Shown here in pieces: positions 54,016 through 61,803 of a stretch of 64,000 nt of DNA (position 1 is the stretch's first letter; the number at the start of each line of letters is the position of its first letter). The notes beneath the pieces are model-generated. The model made no database searches and was not told where the DNA came from. It was given only the letters and a program-made list of their open reading frames with translations. The DNA comes from an uncultured Lutibacter sp. (GTDB taxonomy: Bacteria > Bacteroidota > Bacteroidia > Flavobacteriales > Flavobacteriaceae): contig NZ_CANLRG010000008.1 in assembly GCF_947493565.1 (NCBI RefSeq), forward strand, positions 62,001 through 126,000, given 5' to 3'. A program made the translations under genes and the position numbers.

Positions 54016-54701
54016 TGGAAAAAAAAGTTATTCTTCAAACCAAAAAAATAAGTAAAATTTTTTACCAACCAATAAAGTTTAAAGCTTTAGACGATATATC
54101 GTTTAAAATATTTGACAGTGAATTTATTACGATGGTTGGAAAATCTGGTAGTGGGAAATCAACTTTATTATATATTCTTTCCACAATGGATACAGATTAC
54201 AAAGGAGAATTATTTATAAATGAAGAAAAAATTACCGGACAAAAACCTAATAATCTTGCTACTATCAGAAATAAAAATATTGGATTTGTATTTCAATTTC
54301 ATTATCTCCTTCCTGAGTTTTCATGCTTAAAAAATGTTATGATTCCAGCACTAAAACTAGGAATATTATCTTCCAAAGAAATAGAAGAACAGGCTTATCA
54401 AAAGCTAGATCTTTTAGGAATAAAAAACCAAGCCTTAAAACCAGCATCTAAACTTTCTGGAGGACAGCAACAAAGAGTTGCTATTGCAAGAGCTTTAATT
54501 AATCATCCAAAAATTATTATGTGTGATGAACCTACAGGAAATTTAGATAGTAAAAACACAAGTATTGTTCTTGAAACATTTCACCAATTATCACAAGAAT
54601 TTGGACAAACTATTATTGCAGTAACTCATGATAATGATTTTGCCAAAGCCTCCAACCGAATTATTGAAATGACCGATGGCAAACTTATTAACAATTCCTG
54701 A
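54015..54701 (+). CDS. MacB/LolD-type ABC ATPase
   Basis: A 228-residue nucleotide-binding subunit. Walker A is GKSGSGKST, Q-loop VFQFHYLLPEFS, signature LSGGQQQRVAIARAL and Walker B IIMCDEPTGNLDS with THD switch histidine: a canonical LolD/MacB-type cassette. It overlaps the permease stop by one base and is followed by the ATP-cone nuclease gene after 32 bases on the same strand, with no terminator visible between them. Confidence 0.93.
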   Translation: MEKKVILQTKKISKIFYQPIKFKALDDISFKIFDSEFITMVGKSGSGKSTLLYILSTMDTDYKGELFINEEKITGQKPNNLATIRNKNIGFVFQFHYLLPEFSCLKNVMIPALKLGILSSKEIEEQAYQKLDLLGIKNQALKPASKLSGGQQQRVAIARALINHPKIIMCDEPTGNLDSKNTSIVLETFHQLSQEFGQTIIAVTHDNDFAKASNRIIEMTDGKLINNS

Positions 54702-54733
54702 AATTATTTTTATAAGTATTAAAATAAAAAAAC

Positions 54734-55606
54734 ATGCAAAAAAATTTAATATCTGTCAAAAAAAGTTCAGGAGAAATAGAACCATTTGAGATACAAAAAC
54801 TTGAAGAGTCATTAAAAAATTGTGGTGCGTCTAATCAAGAAGTTAGTACAATAATAAAAAGTGTACATCCTATGATTTATAACAATATTTCTTCTGATGT
54901 AATCTATGAAAAAGCTTTTTTTATATTAAAAAAAATCAATAATGTATCCGCTTCAAAATATAGCTTAAAAAAAGCCTTATTTGATTTAGGACCAACAGGA
55001 TACCCTTTCGAAAAATTAGTAGGGGCTTTATTAAAAGAAAAAGGCTTTAAAACTAAAGTCGGTGTTACATTAAACGGTGAATGTGTTACACATGAAATTG
55101 ATATTCTAGCACAAAAAAATGGAAATTCTTATGCCATTGAGTGTAAGTTTCATTCGAACTCAAAAGCCGTAAGTAATATTAAAGTTCCATTATATATTAA
55201 TTCCAGATTTTGGGATATTCAAAAACAGTGGAATTCAAATGTGAAAAACAAAACTCATCTAAAACAAGGTTGGTTAGTGACTAATACAAGATTTACCCAA
55301 GATGCCATTAATTATGGTAATTGTATTGGCCTAAAAATGTTGTCTTGGGATTACCCTAAAAATAATGGAATAAGAAAAAATATTGATGAATTTGGTTTGT
55401 ATCCTATCACTGTTTTAACATCTTTAAAAAAGAATGAAAAAATACAACTCATTAAAAATAATGTGATTTTAGTTAAAGAAATAATAACAAAACCTACTGT
55501 TTTAGATGATTTAAAAATTTCATATCATAATAAACTCAAAATAATTGAGGAAGCAGAAAAACTGTGTGACATGAAAATTACAAAATATGAAAAACGAAGA
55601 AAATAA
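54734..55606 (+). CDS. ATP-cone domain fused to an Mrr-type restriction endonuclease
   Basis: A 290-residue soluble protein. Residues ~4-90 form an ATP-cone (ISVKKSSGEIEPFEIQKLEESL at the start), the nucleotide-binding regulatory domain best known from ribonucleotide reductases. Residues ~91-200 are a PD-(D/E)xK nuclease of Mrr type: PFEKLVGALLKEKGF (Glu93), HEIDILAQ (Asp123) and AIECKFH (Glu136, Lys138), so all expected catalytic residues are present. The C-terminal ~90 residues are helical and unassigned. The last 20 bases overlap the start of the PycTM-like gene. ATP-cone/REase fusions are known as a domain pairing; their role is, to my knowledge, not settled. It may cut nucleic acid depending on ATP/dATP levels. 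Confidence 0.85.
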   Translation: MQKNLISVKKSSGEIEPFEIQKLEESLKNCGASNQEVSTIIKSVHPMIYNNISSDVIYEKAFFILKKINNVSASKYSLKKALFDLGPTGYPFEKLVGALLKEKGFKTKVGVTLNGECVTHEIDILAQKNGNSYAIECKFHSNSKAVSNIKVPLYINSRFWDIQKQWNSNVKNKTHLKQGWLVTNTRFTQDAINYGNCIGLKMLSWDYPKNNGIRKNIDEFGLYPITVLTSLKKNEKIQLIKNNVILVKEIITKPTVLDDLKISYHNKLKIIEEAEKLCDMKITKYEKRRK

Positions 55607-56162
55607 AATTGATTTATTAAAAGTAAAAAAAGAAAAGTTACAAAAATTTGATGCTCGTGGCGTACAAACTCTTTTTAGAAATGTTTCAAGAAATCATTAT
55701 ACACTTTTAAATATGGTTGATAATAAAGCCAAAATTATTTTAACAGTAAATTCTATAATAACCTCTTTATTTTTTGGCCTTCACTTTGTAAGTTATGACA
55801 CTAGAGATATTATAATTAACTTGGGATCCAAAATACTGGTAATCAGTAGTATGCTATCAATGATTTTTGCTCTACTTAGTATGTTACCTCACCGCTACTT
55901 TGGAAAGTCATTTAATGAAAGTGGTTATAAAGGGGCTTTATATGCTGAAAATTTTTCGAAAAATTCTTTAACTGAATTCAAACAAGAATTCAAACGCATC
56001 ATGAAGAGAGGGCAAAATATTTATGATGAGATGATAGATGATCTCTATTTTTTAGGAAAAGTTATTTCTATAAAACAAAAAATTTTAACCTTATCAGTCT
56101 TTGTTTTTTTGATTGGATTAATCACCACGATTACTTATACTTTATACACTCTAAACCAATAA
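55587..56162 (+). CDS. PycTM/DUF5706-like membrane protein (Pycsar effector family)
   Basis: A 191-residue membrane protein. A charged N-terminal helix leads into NHYTLLNMVDNKAKIILTVNSIITSLFFG, with the D-x-K-A pattern just before the first membrane segment that I associate with DUF5706/Pycsar-effector (PycTM) proteins. Helices are at ~50-68, ~80-100 and ~166-187, with a charged cytoplasmic stretch between the second and third. In Pycsar, such effectors damage the inner membrane when a cyclic nucleotide binds, but there is no cyclase gene here. The start overlaps the ATP-cone nuclease by 20 bases, so the two are co-translated. The convergent LytTR gene lies 22 bases on. Confidence 0.75.
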   Translation: MKNEENKIDLLKVKKEKLQKFDARGVQTLFRNVSRNHYTLLNMVDNKAKIILTVNSIITSLFFGLHFVSYDTRDIIINLGSKILVISSMLSMIFALLSMLPHRYFGKSFNESGYKGALYAENFSKNSLTEFKQEFKRIMKRGQNIYDEMIDDLYFLGKVISIKQKILTLSVFVFLIGLITTITYTLYTLNQ

Positions 56163-56184
56163 AATTTAAATTATATTAAAAAAA

Positions 56185-56892
56185 TTATACTCCAATTCTC
56201 CTTATAAATTCCTCTCTGTAATTTTGCCCTATTGGTATTCTTATCTCATCAATAAGTATTCTATTTCGTTGTACAGATTTTATATATTTAAATGAAACAA
56301 TATATGACCTATGTACTCTAATAAATAAATTTTCTGGTAATTTTTCTTCAATATTTTTAAAGTTACTTAATGTTAATATTGGCTTATGTGAAACCGTAAA
56401 TATTTTTATATAATCTTTAAGACCTTCAAAATATTTTATATCTTCAAAATTTAATTTTATATTTTCATATTCAGATTTCACAAAAATAAAACTTGGAAAG
56501 TTTTTTTTCTCAATGTCAACTTCCCTTTCCTCATTTTTTAATAAGTAGATTTCTTGTGCCCTACTAACAGCTTTCAAAAAACGATGAAAAGGTATAGGTT
56601 TAACCAAATAATCAAGCGCGTTTAAATTAAATCCTTCAACTGCGTAATGAGAATAAGCAGTTGTAAAAATAATCAAAGGAGTTATTTTTAAAGACTTCAT
56701 AAATTCAATTCCTGTAAAGTCAGGCATCTCAATATCTAAGAATATTAAATCAATTTTGTTGTTTTGAATAACTGTAACAGCCTCAAATGCATTGGAACAA
56801 CTACTAATTAATTGTAAACTTGAAATTCTAGATATAAAATCCTCCAACAATTCAATTGCCAATGGTTCATCATCTATTATTAAACATCTCAT
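56185..56892 (-). CDS. LytTR-family response regulator (Kelch locus)
   Basis: A 235-residue regulator with receiver (CLIIDDEPLAIELL; phosphorylated Asp in LIFLDIEMPDFTG; IIFTTAYSHYA; YLVKPI) and LytTR DNA-binding domain (FIFVKSEYENIKLNFEDIKYFEGLKDYIKIF; RVHRSYIVSFKYIKSVQ; IPIGQNYREEFIRRI). It is a paralogue of the regulator at 35567. The ATG overlaps the kinase stop by one base. It is the last gene of a five-gene operon starting at 60241, so it may respond to the surface proteins encoded there. Confidence 0.93.
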   Translation of the reverse strand: MRCLIIDDEPLAIELLEDFISRISSLQLISSCSNAFEAVTVIQNNKIDLIFLDIEMPDFTGIEFMKSLKITPLIIFTTAYSHYAVEGFNLNALDYLVKPIPFHRFLKAVSRAQEIYLLKNEEREVDIEKKNFPSFIFVKSEYENIKLNFEDIKYFEGLKDYIKIFTVSHKPILTLSNFKNIEEKLPENLFIRVHRSYIVSFKYIKSVQRNRILIDEIRIPIGQNYREEFIRRIGV

Positions 56893-57920
56893 TACTTTTT
56901 TAATTTTAAGATTAACGCAACATTGAATAAGTTATTAGATTTTTCAATGATTAAATTATGAGAATTTGGATACAATAAATTTAATCTATTTTTAATATTT
57001 TCTAGTCCAATTCCTGAACTAAAATTACTATTTTCTTTTTGAGAAATATAATTACTAACATTTAAGCTTAAATTATTTCCTTCAACAATAATTCTTACAT
57101 CAACAAATGTTTTTCCTGTAAAATCTGTTCCATATTTAAAAGCATTTTCAATAAATGTAATGAGTAGCAATGGTTCAATATTATGATCTAGGTTTCCTTG
57201 AATATTAATACGAACTCCACTTGAATCCTTTAACCTTAAATTTTGTAAAGAAATATAATTTTTTATATAATCAATTTCATTTTGTAAAGAAACAAGTCCT
57301 TTATTTGTTTCATAAACCATATAGCGCATTAATTCAGCTAATGTGATTATTGCATCAGTTGTAAGATCTGACTTCTTATTAGCCAAAGAATAAATACTAT
57401 TTAATGAATTAAATAAAAAATGAGGATTTAATTGTGATTTTAAAAACGATAATTCAGCATTAAGTTTTTGAGTTTCTATTAAATTTTTAATTTTTTCATT
57501 TTTATACCATTCCATTGATAATTTAATACTTAAACTAATCGCAAATAATAAAAAAATTACAATTCCTTGAATAAAGCCTTCAAAAAAAAGTTTTTTATTT
57601 TGAAAATCAGAAAATTTTTCAACGTTAGAAATCAGTTTAATAGAAGGTAAAACATTTAAATAAATAAATAAAAAAAATAAAAAAAAAGTAAATGAAGTAA
57701 ATATGTACAATCCAATTTTTTTATTAAGTAATAATTTTGGAACTAAAAAGCTGAAATTCAAATAAAATATAACTATGTTTAAAAATAATCTATAATAAAA
57801 AAAATCATCGTTGGGTAAATAGTTAAATTTGTTATAAAAAGCACTTAAAACAATTAGAACTACAATCAACCAAGATAGTAAATGTAAAATAACTGAAGGT
57901 GCATTTTTTATATTAAACAT
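56892..57920 (-). CDS. LytS/YehU-type sensor histidine kinase (Kelch locus)
   Basis: A 342-residue membrane kinase: four helices (~10-140), then LKSQLNPHFLFNSLNSIYSLANKKS (phospho-His in NPHF) and HATPase boxes LLLITFIENAFKYG and GIGLENIKNRLNLLYPNSH. It lacks a large periplasmic sensor, so it probably takes its signal from membrane or periplasmic partners, here plausibly the DUF4907 protein encoded 39 bases upstream. It overlaps the response regulator by one base. Confidence 0.92.
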   Translation of the reverse strand: MFNIKNAPSVILHLLSWLIVVLIVLSAFYNKFNYLPNDDFFYYRLFLNIVIFYLNFSFLVPKLLLNKKIGLYIFTSFTFFLFFLFIYLNVLPSIKLISNVEKFSDFQNKKLFFEGFIQGIVIFLLFAISLSIKLSMEWYKNEKIKNLIETQKLNAELSFLKSQLNPHFLFNSLNSIYSLANKKSDLTTDAIITLAELMRYMVYETNKGLVSLQNEIDYIKNYISLQNLRLKDSSGVRINIQGNLDHNIEPLLLITFIENAFKYGTDFTGKTFVDVRIIVEGNNLSLNVSNYISQKENSNFSSGIGLENIKNRLNLLYPNSHNLIIEKSNNLFNVALILKLKK

Positions 57921-57959
57921 CCCATAGTTTGTTATATATTAAATCAATAATAGTAAAAA

Positions 57960-58265
57960 TTAGTCAAATATAATTCCTTTAGTTTCAAGATCTTTTTTAG
58001 TAACACTTGGTATTTTATTATGTTCTAATTTATCAATTATCAATTCTCCTATAATTTTTGCTTCTTTTTCAGTTTTAAAAGGTTTGTTATCTGTTATCCC
58101 TGGAATAATATCTTGTTTAATAATTATTTTATTCTTAGTTGATATTTTATATCCCCAACCATTAGTTAATTTAAAAGTTTCTAAATGATATTTTGTTTCA
58201 AATGTATTATAAAATTTAAGAATAAATAATAACACTAATACTATAATAATTACATATTTTTTCAT
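57960..58265 (-). CDS. DUF4907-type small exported protein
   Basis: A 101-residue protein with an N-terminal hydrophobic anchor (KKYVIIIVLVLLFILKFYN) and a small domain: NGWGYKISTKNKIIIKQDIIPGITDNKPFKTEKEAKIIGELIIDKLEHNKIPSVTKKDL. The WGYxI, IKQ.IPGI, F.TEKEA and KL..N..PS.T..DL pattern fits DUF4907, as I recall it. It would face the periplasm. It lies between the Kelch lipoprotein gene (120 bases upstream) and the histidine kinase gene (39 bases downstream) and may link outer-membrane sensing to the kinase; this is inference. Confidence 0.78.
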   Translation of the reverse strand: MKKYVIIIVLVLLFILKFYNTFETKYHLETFKLTNGWGYKISTKNKIIIKQDIIPGITDNKPFKTEKEAKIIGELIIDKLEHNKIPSVTKKDLETKGIIFD

Positions 58266-58385
58266 TTAAAAAATTATAAAATAAAGTTTAATAAAATTGA
58301 ATTCTTAAAAATAAAAGTTATTTAAGCATCCTCATATGGAATTTATGGGTTACTTTAATAACTTTACAAACAATCACAACAGTAT

Positions 58386-59372
58386 TTAATCGTCTAAATC
58401 ACTTTCTAAATCAGGACGATATTCCCAATTATCATCAAAATAGTAGCTTCCACTTCTACCCATCAAAACAAATGCTCTATCAGAAAAAGAGAAGGCTACA
58501 GCATCTTGTCTTGCAGTTCCTTCATAGCTAGGTCTATCCTCCCAAGTATCTGTTAAGGGATTGTACTCCCATAAATTAGTTGTAATACCTGATGCTTCAC
58601 CTGTTGTTATGTATCCATAACCATTTAAAGAAAAACCAACCCCATTTGATAATAATATTACGTAATCTTCATCTTCATCATCTAAATCTTTTAAACGCTT
58701 CCAAGTTTCAGAAATTCCATCAAATTCATAAAAATCATTTTGATACGCTCCATTTTGTATCCCAGTTCCTATATATGCTTTTTCATTTATTACAAATACA
58801 GTTGCATCTTTTCTTTTGTTACCTCCAAATCCTAATAATTGAGTCCATTCATTTGTTATGTCATTGTATTGCCAAAAATCTTTAAGTTCGCTACCATCAT
58901 ATCCCGTACCTATATAACCTTTGTCAGAGACTGAAAAACCAATAGCGCCTGTTCTAGCTGTACCTCCAAAATCTGCTTTTTGTATCCATGAGTTAGAGAC
59001 TGGGTCATAACTCCAAAAATCTTTTAATTCGTCATCTCCATCATAACCTGTCCCGAAATACCCCTTTCCGTTAAGTGCAAAACCTACTGCGGCTGTTCTA
59101 GGAACTCCAGGAAAATCCGCTTTTTGAACCCAATAATCTCCATCTTTATCATATTCCCATAAATCATACATATAATCATCTCCATCGTAACCAGCAACAA
59201 TATATCCTTTATTTCCAATAACAAATGCAGCAGAATTAGCTCTTGAATATCCATCAAAAGATGAACTTTCTAACCAATTTCCCATATCATCATCATCATC
59301 TGTTGAACAACTTACTAGAACTATCAATATACATAGTATAGTGCTTTTAAAAATCATTTTTTTTAAATTCAT
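58386..59372 (-). CDS. Kelch-repeat lipoprotein
   Basis: A 328-residue lipoprotein (signal TILCILIVLVSC, Cys22) followed by an Asp-rich linker (STDDDDDMGN), a known surface-export-like feature of acidic +2 regions in Bacteroidota. Six Kelch blades can be counted, each with a small hydrophobic strand, a Gly-rich turn (KGYIVAGYDGDD, KGYFGTGYDGDD, KGYIGTGYDGS, KAYIGTGIQNG, YGYITTGEASG, RAFVLMGRSGS) and a Trp/Tyr strand (DLWEYD, DFWSYD). This is a complete six-bladed propeller. The acidic C-terminus (DLESDLDD) is unusual. It lies 17 bases after the barrel gene. Confidence 0.9.
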   Translation of the reverse strand: MNLKKMIFKSTILCILIVLVSCSTDDDDDMGNWLESSSFDGYSRANSAAFVIGNKGYIVAGYDGDDYMYDLWEYDKDGDYWVQKADFPGVPRTAAVGFALNGKGYFGTGYDGDDELKDFWSYDPVSNSWIQKADFGGTARTGAIGFSVSDKGYIGTGYDGSELKDFWQYNDITNEWTQLLGFGGNKRKDATVFVINEKAYIGTGIQNGAYQNDFYEFDGISETWKRLKDLDDEDEDYVILLSNGVGFSLNGYGYITTGEASGITTNLWEYNPLTDTWEDRPSYEGTARQDAVAFSFSDRAFVLMGRSGSYYFDDNWEYRPDLESDLDD

Positions 59373-59389
59373 AAACTTTATTTTTAATT

Positions 59390-60241
59390 TTATAATAAAT
59401 CTAATTTCAAATTAAACCCAATAAAAAAGCTATCATTTGTTTTAAATTTATAGACGCTTTTATTATTATTTAACAACTCATATTTTGAAGAAAATTGATA
59501 ACCTATATCAAAAGATAAATTCCAAAATTCATCAACATCATGAGAATATTTAAACCCAGACAGCATCGATTGATATTTTATTTTATCACCATTTTTATTT
59601 GCGTCAAAAATTAAATTATCACTAATATTTGAATAAAATCCTTTTGGCTTTAAATAAAGGTTTGCACTATTTGTTTTATTAATGAAATATTCAATTTTTG
59701 TAATTGGCATTCCTAATGTGTATGAAACAGAATTATTCAAATTTCTTGAATAACTTAAAATTGGTATTGCCTTTTTTGTTCCAAAACTAGTATTATAAAC
59801 TATTCCTATATGAATGTGATTATTTTTATTCAATCTGTTAAAAATCAAACTACCATTAATAAAAAAGTCATCAATGGTTAATTCAGATTCAAAATTTGAA
59901 GATATTGTTGGAGAAATCCTAGTTTTAATACTCCATTTATTATTAATTAGATGAGAATATCCTAATGAATATTTAAAGGTTTTAAGATTTTCAATAGTAT
60001 TAGTTTTTATAGTTTCATCTGAATTATAATCTAAATTATAATTTGAAAATAATAAGCTGTTGGTTAATATTCCTTTTTTTAAAGAAAGGGGTAAATTAAT
60101 AGTAATGGAAGCGTTTTTGAATCCAACTGAATTGGAGTTGTTAAGTGTCGAACTAATATTAGCTTCAAAAGTTTCAACTTCTTGAGCTTTACCTTTAGTT
60201 GAAACAATCATTAATAAAAATACCCCTAACCTTAAGTACAT
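59390..60241 (-). CDS. outer-membrane beta-barrel protein (DUF6268-like)
   Basis: A 283-residue exported protein (signal MYLRLGVFLLMIVSTKGKAQ). The body alternates polar and hydrophobic residues in about ten strands (GILTNSLLFSNYNLDYN, TFKYSLGYSHLINNKWSIKTRISPTISSNFES, NHIHIGIVYNTSFG, FWNLSFDIGYQFSSKYE) and ends with FFIGFNLKLDLL, a barrel-closing strand. The pattern resembles DUF6268-type outer-membrane proteins; this assignment is tentative. It is the first gene of the operon with the Kelch lipoprotein, DUF4907, kinase and regulator, so it may be the pore or ligand receptor. Confidence 0.65.
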   Translation of the reverse strand: MYLRLGVFLLMIVSTKGKAQEVETFEANISSTLNNSNSVGFKNASITINLPLSLKKGILTNSLLFSNYNLDYNSDETIKTNTIENLKTFKYSLGYSHLINNKWSIKTRISPTISSNFESELTIDDFFINGSLIFNRLNKNNHIHIGIVYNTSFGTKKAIPILSYSRNLNNSVSYTLGMPITKIEYFINKTNSANLYLKPKGFYSNISDNLIFDANKNGDKIKYQSMLSGFKYSHDVDEFWNLSFDIGYQFSSKYELLNNNKSVYKFKTNDSFFIGFNLKLDLL

Positions 60242-60266
60242 TGATCTAAAACTTATTATTATGACA

Positions 60267-60274
60267 CAAAAATA
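60267..60274 (-). promoter_or_regulatory. -7 box candidate of the Kelch/two-component operon
   Basis: The minus strand reads TATTTTTG, a TAnnTTTG match 25 bases before the ATG at 60241. No TTTG at the standard -33 position. It lies in the divergent spacer with the DUF4270 gene. Confidence 0.4.
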
Positions 60275-60458
60275 TGTTGTACCATTTAATTAAGGATAAT
60301 AAGATATACAAACTGCAAAAATCTATCTACCTACCTACATACTTCTTCTACTAAACTTCATAAGTATTGTAAATCAGCACTTTAACATTTAATTAACGCT
60401 TTTGTAGATGCTTTTTTAAATTTTATATATTTTATTATTTAAAATTTTACCTTTAAAA

Positions 60459-60466
60459 TACATTTG
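60459..60466 (+). promoter_or_regulatory. -7 box candidate of the DUF4270 operon
   Basis: TACATTTG matches TAnnTTTG, 12 bases before the ATG at 60479, so the leader would be very short. The TTG in this box is the in-frame alternative start at 60464 and is therefore less likely to be used for translation. Confidence 0.35.
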
Positions 60467-60478
60467 CCAAAAAAAATA

Positions 60479-61798
60479 ATGAGAAATACTATAATTTTGT
60501 TATTTATAGGGTTTTGTATTCTAATATCTTGCAATGATGATTCTAAAGAATATTTAGTTGGGGAAGATTTTATTAATTTAGACTCTAAACTTGTCCTAAT
60601 TGATACTTTAACCCTACTTACCGCAACAATTCAATCTGATTCTATAATAACTTCTGGAACAAATAGAATATTAATTGGAGCCATTAAAGATCATGAATTC
60701 GGAGATTTAAAATCACAAAGTTATTTTACATTAGCTCCAAAAGAATTTTATATTGATGAAAATTCAATTTATGATTCAATTGCACTTATTTTACGTTATG
60801 ATAGGTATTATTATGGTGATACAATTAACCCACTATCTTATAACGTACATGAAATTATTGATGATTTTGAGCCTAAAGACAAAGATCAAACACAATTTTA
60901 CAATACGTCATATTTAAATTTCAAGGATGAAATATTAGGGGAAAAATCATTCATTCCTTACCCTAATAAAAAAGACTCCATCAATATAATCTTAAATCAT
61001 AGTTTTGGTGAAAATATTTTCAAAAAAATTCAAAATAAAACAATTGAAAATATAAATGATCTAGAAAAAATATTTAAAGGGATTACAATTATTCCTAATA
61101 AAACTAGTAATAATGTCCTAGGTTTTAAAACTCGTATTAATAGCGAGTTGGGTGCTTCAGTAATAAGAATGTATTATACTTTAGATGATGGTCTAAATTC
61201 TGACAATGATCGCTTTATAGATTTTGAAATTCGTGAAATTTTTAATAATATTTCAAATAATAAAAGCTCCACCTTATTAAGCCCTATAACAGATAGTGAA
61301 TATATTTTACCAAGTATAGATACTAATAATCAAATGTATATTCAAGCAGGTACAAGTCTCAATATGAGACTTGAAGTTCCCTTCATTAGGGATTTAACTT
61401 CCCTTGAAAGTGAAAATGGTGGAACGGTAATGAATGCTACTTTGAAAATGTATCCTAATCCCGATAATCATGGTTCAAAAATATCAGCAATAGATTCTCT
61501 TAAAGTTCTTATTATCGATAATAAAAACAGAATTATAAAACAAGTAATTGGACCTGATGGTAATCCTCTTTATGCTACCTTAAAATCTTATGATGAAGAA
61601 TTAAATTTTGATTATTATTATTCAGCAGATATTACTTCTTTTATTGAGGAAATTCAAACAAGTACTTATTTAACCAACTATGCTTTATTATTTCAAATGC
61701 CTAATAATAATAAATCAGTTGATAAACTTTCAATATATGATAGTGCATCAAACAAAGAAAGTAGAATGAAAATTGAATTAATTTATTTACTGTATTAA
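60479..61798 (+). CDS. DUF4270-family lipoprotein
   Basis: A 439-residue lipoprotein (signal ILLFIGFCILISC, Cys18). The N-terminus NDDSKEYLVGEDFINLDSKLVLIDTLTLLTATIQSDSIITSGTNRILIGAIKDHEFGDLKSQSYFTLAP follows the DUF4270 pattern (VG..F.......V...DT......T...DS..T.....LLG...D..FG......Y.Q). C-terminal beta-rich sequence contains the family's paired SYNLYEI-like stretches (SYNVHEII). The function is unknown. It is followed 5 bases later by an outer-membrane protein gene and diverges from the Kelch operon, with which such genes co-occur in Flavobacteria. Confidence 0.85.
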   Translation: MRNTIILLFIGFCILISCNDDSKEYLVGEDFINLDSKLVLIDTLTLLTATIQSDSIITSGTNRILIGAIKDHEFGDLKSQSYFTLAPKEFYIDENSIYDSIALILRYDRYYYGDTINPLSYNVHEIIDDFEPKDKDQTQFYNTSYLNFKDEILGEKSFIPYPNKKDSINIILNHSFGENIFKKIQNKTIENINDLEKIFKGITIIPNKTSNNVLGFKTRINSELGASVIRMYYTLDDGLNSDNDRFIDFEIREIFNNISNNKSSTLLSPITDSEYILPSIDTNNQMYIQAGTSLNMRLEVPFIRDLTSLESENGGTVMNATLKMYPNPDNHGSKISAIDSLKVLIIDNKNRIIKQVIGPDGNPLYATLKSYDEELNFDYYYSADITSFIEEIQTSTYLTNYALLFQMPNNNKSVDKLSIYDSASNKESRMKIELIYLLY

Positions 61799-61803
61799 CC
61801 TCT

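Noticed and set aside
54734-55606. ATP-cone protein as a ribonucleotide reductase subunit or NrdR
   Set aside because: It has no reductase domain or zinc ribbon, and the C-terminal part is a PD-(D/E)xK nuclease.
58300-58375. AAAGTTATT..AATAACTTT inverted repeat between the DUF4907 and Kelch genes
   Set aside because: The loop is about 40 bases and no T-run follows; likely chance in AT-rich DNA.
59290-59310. GAT trinucleotide run in the Kelch gene as a regulatory microsatellite
   Set aside because: It merely encodes the Asp-rich linker after the lipid-modified cysteine.
60330-60350. CTACCTACCTACAT direct repeat in the divergent spacer
   Set aside because: A short tandem repeat with only three units; nothing links it to regulation.
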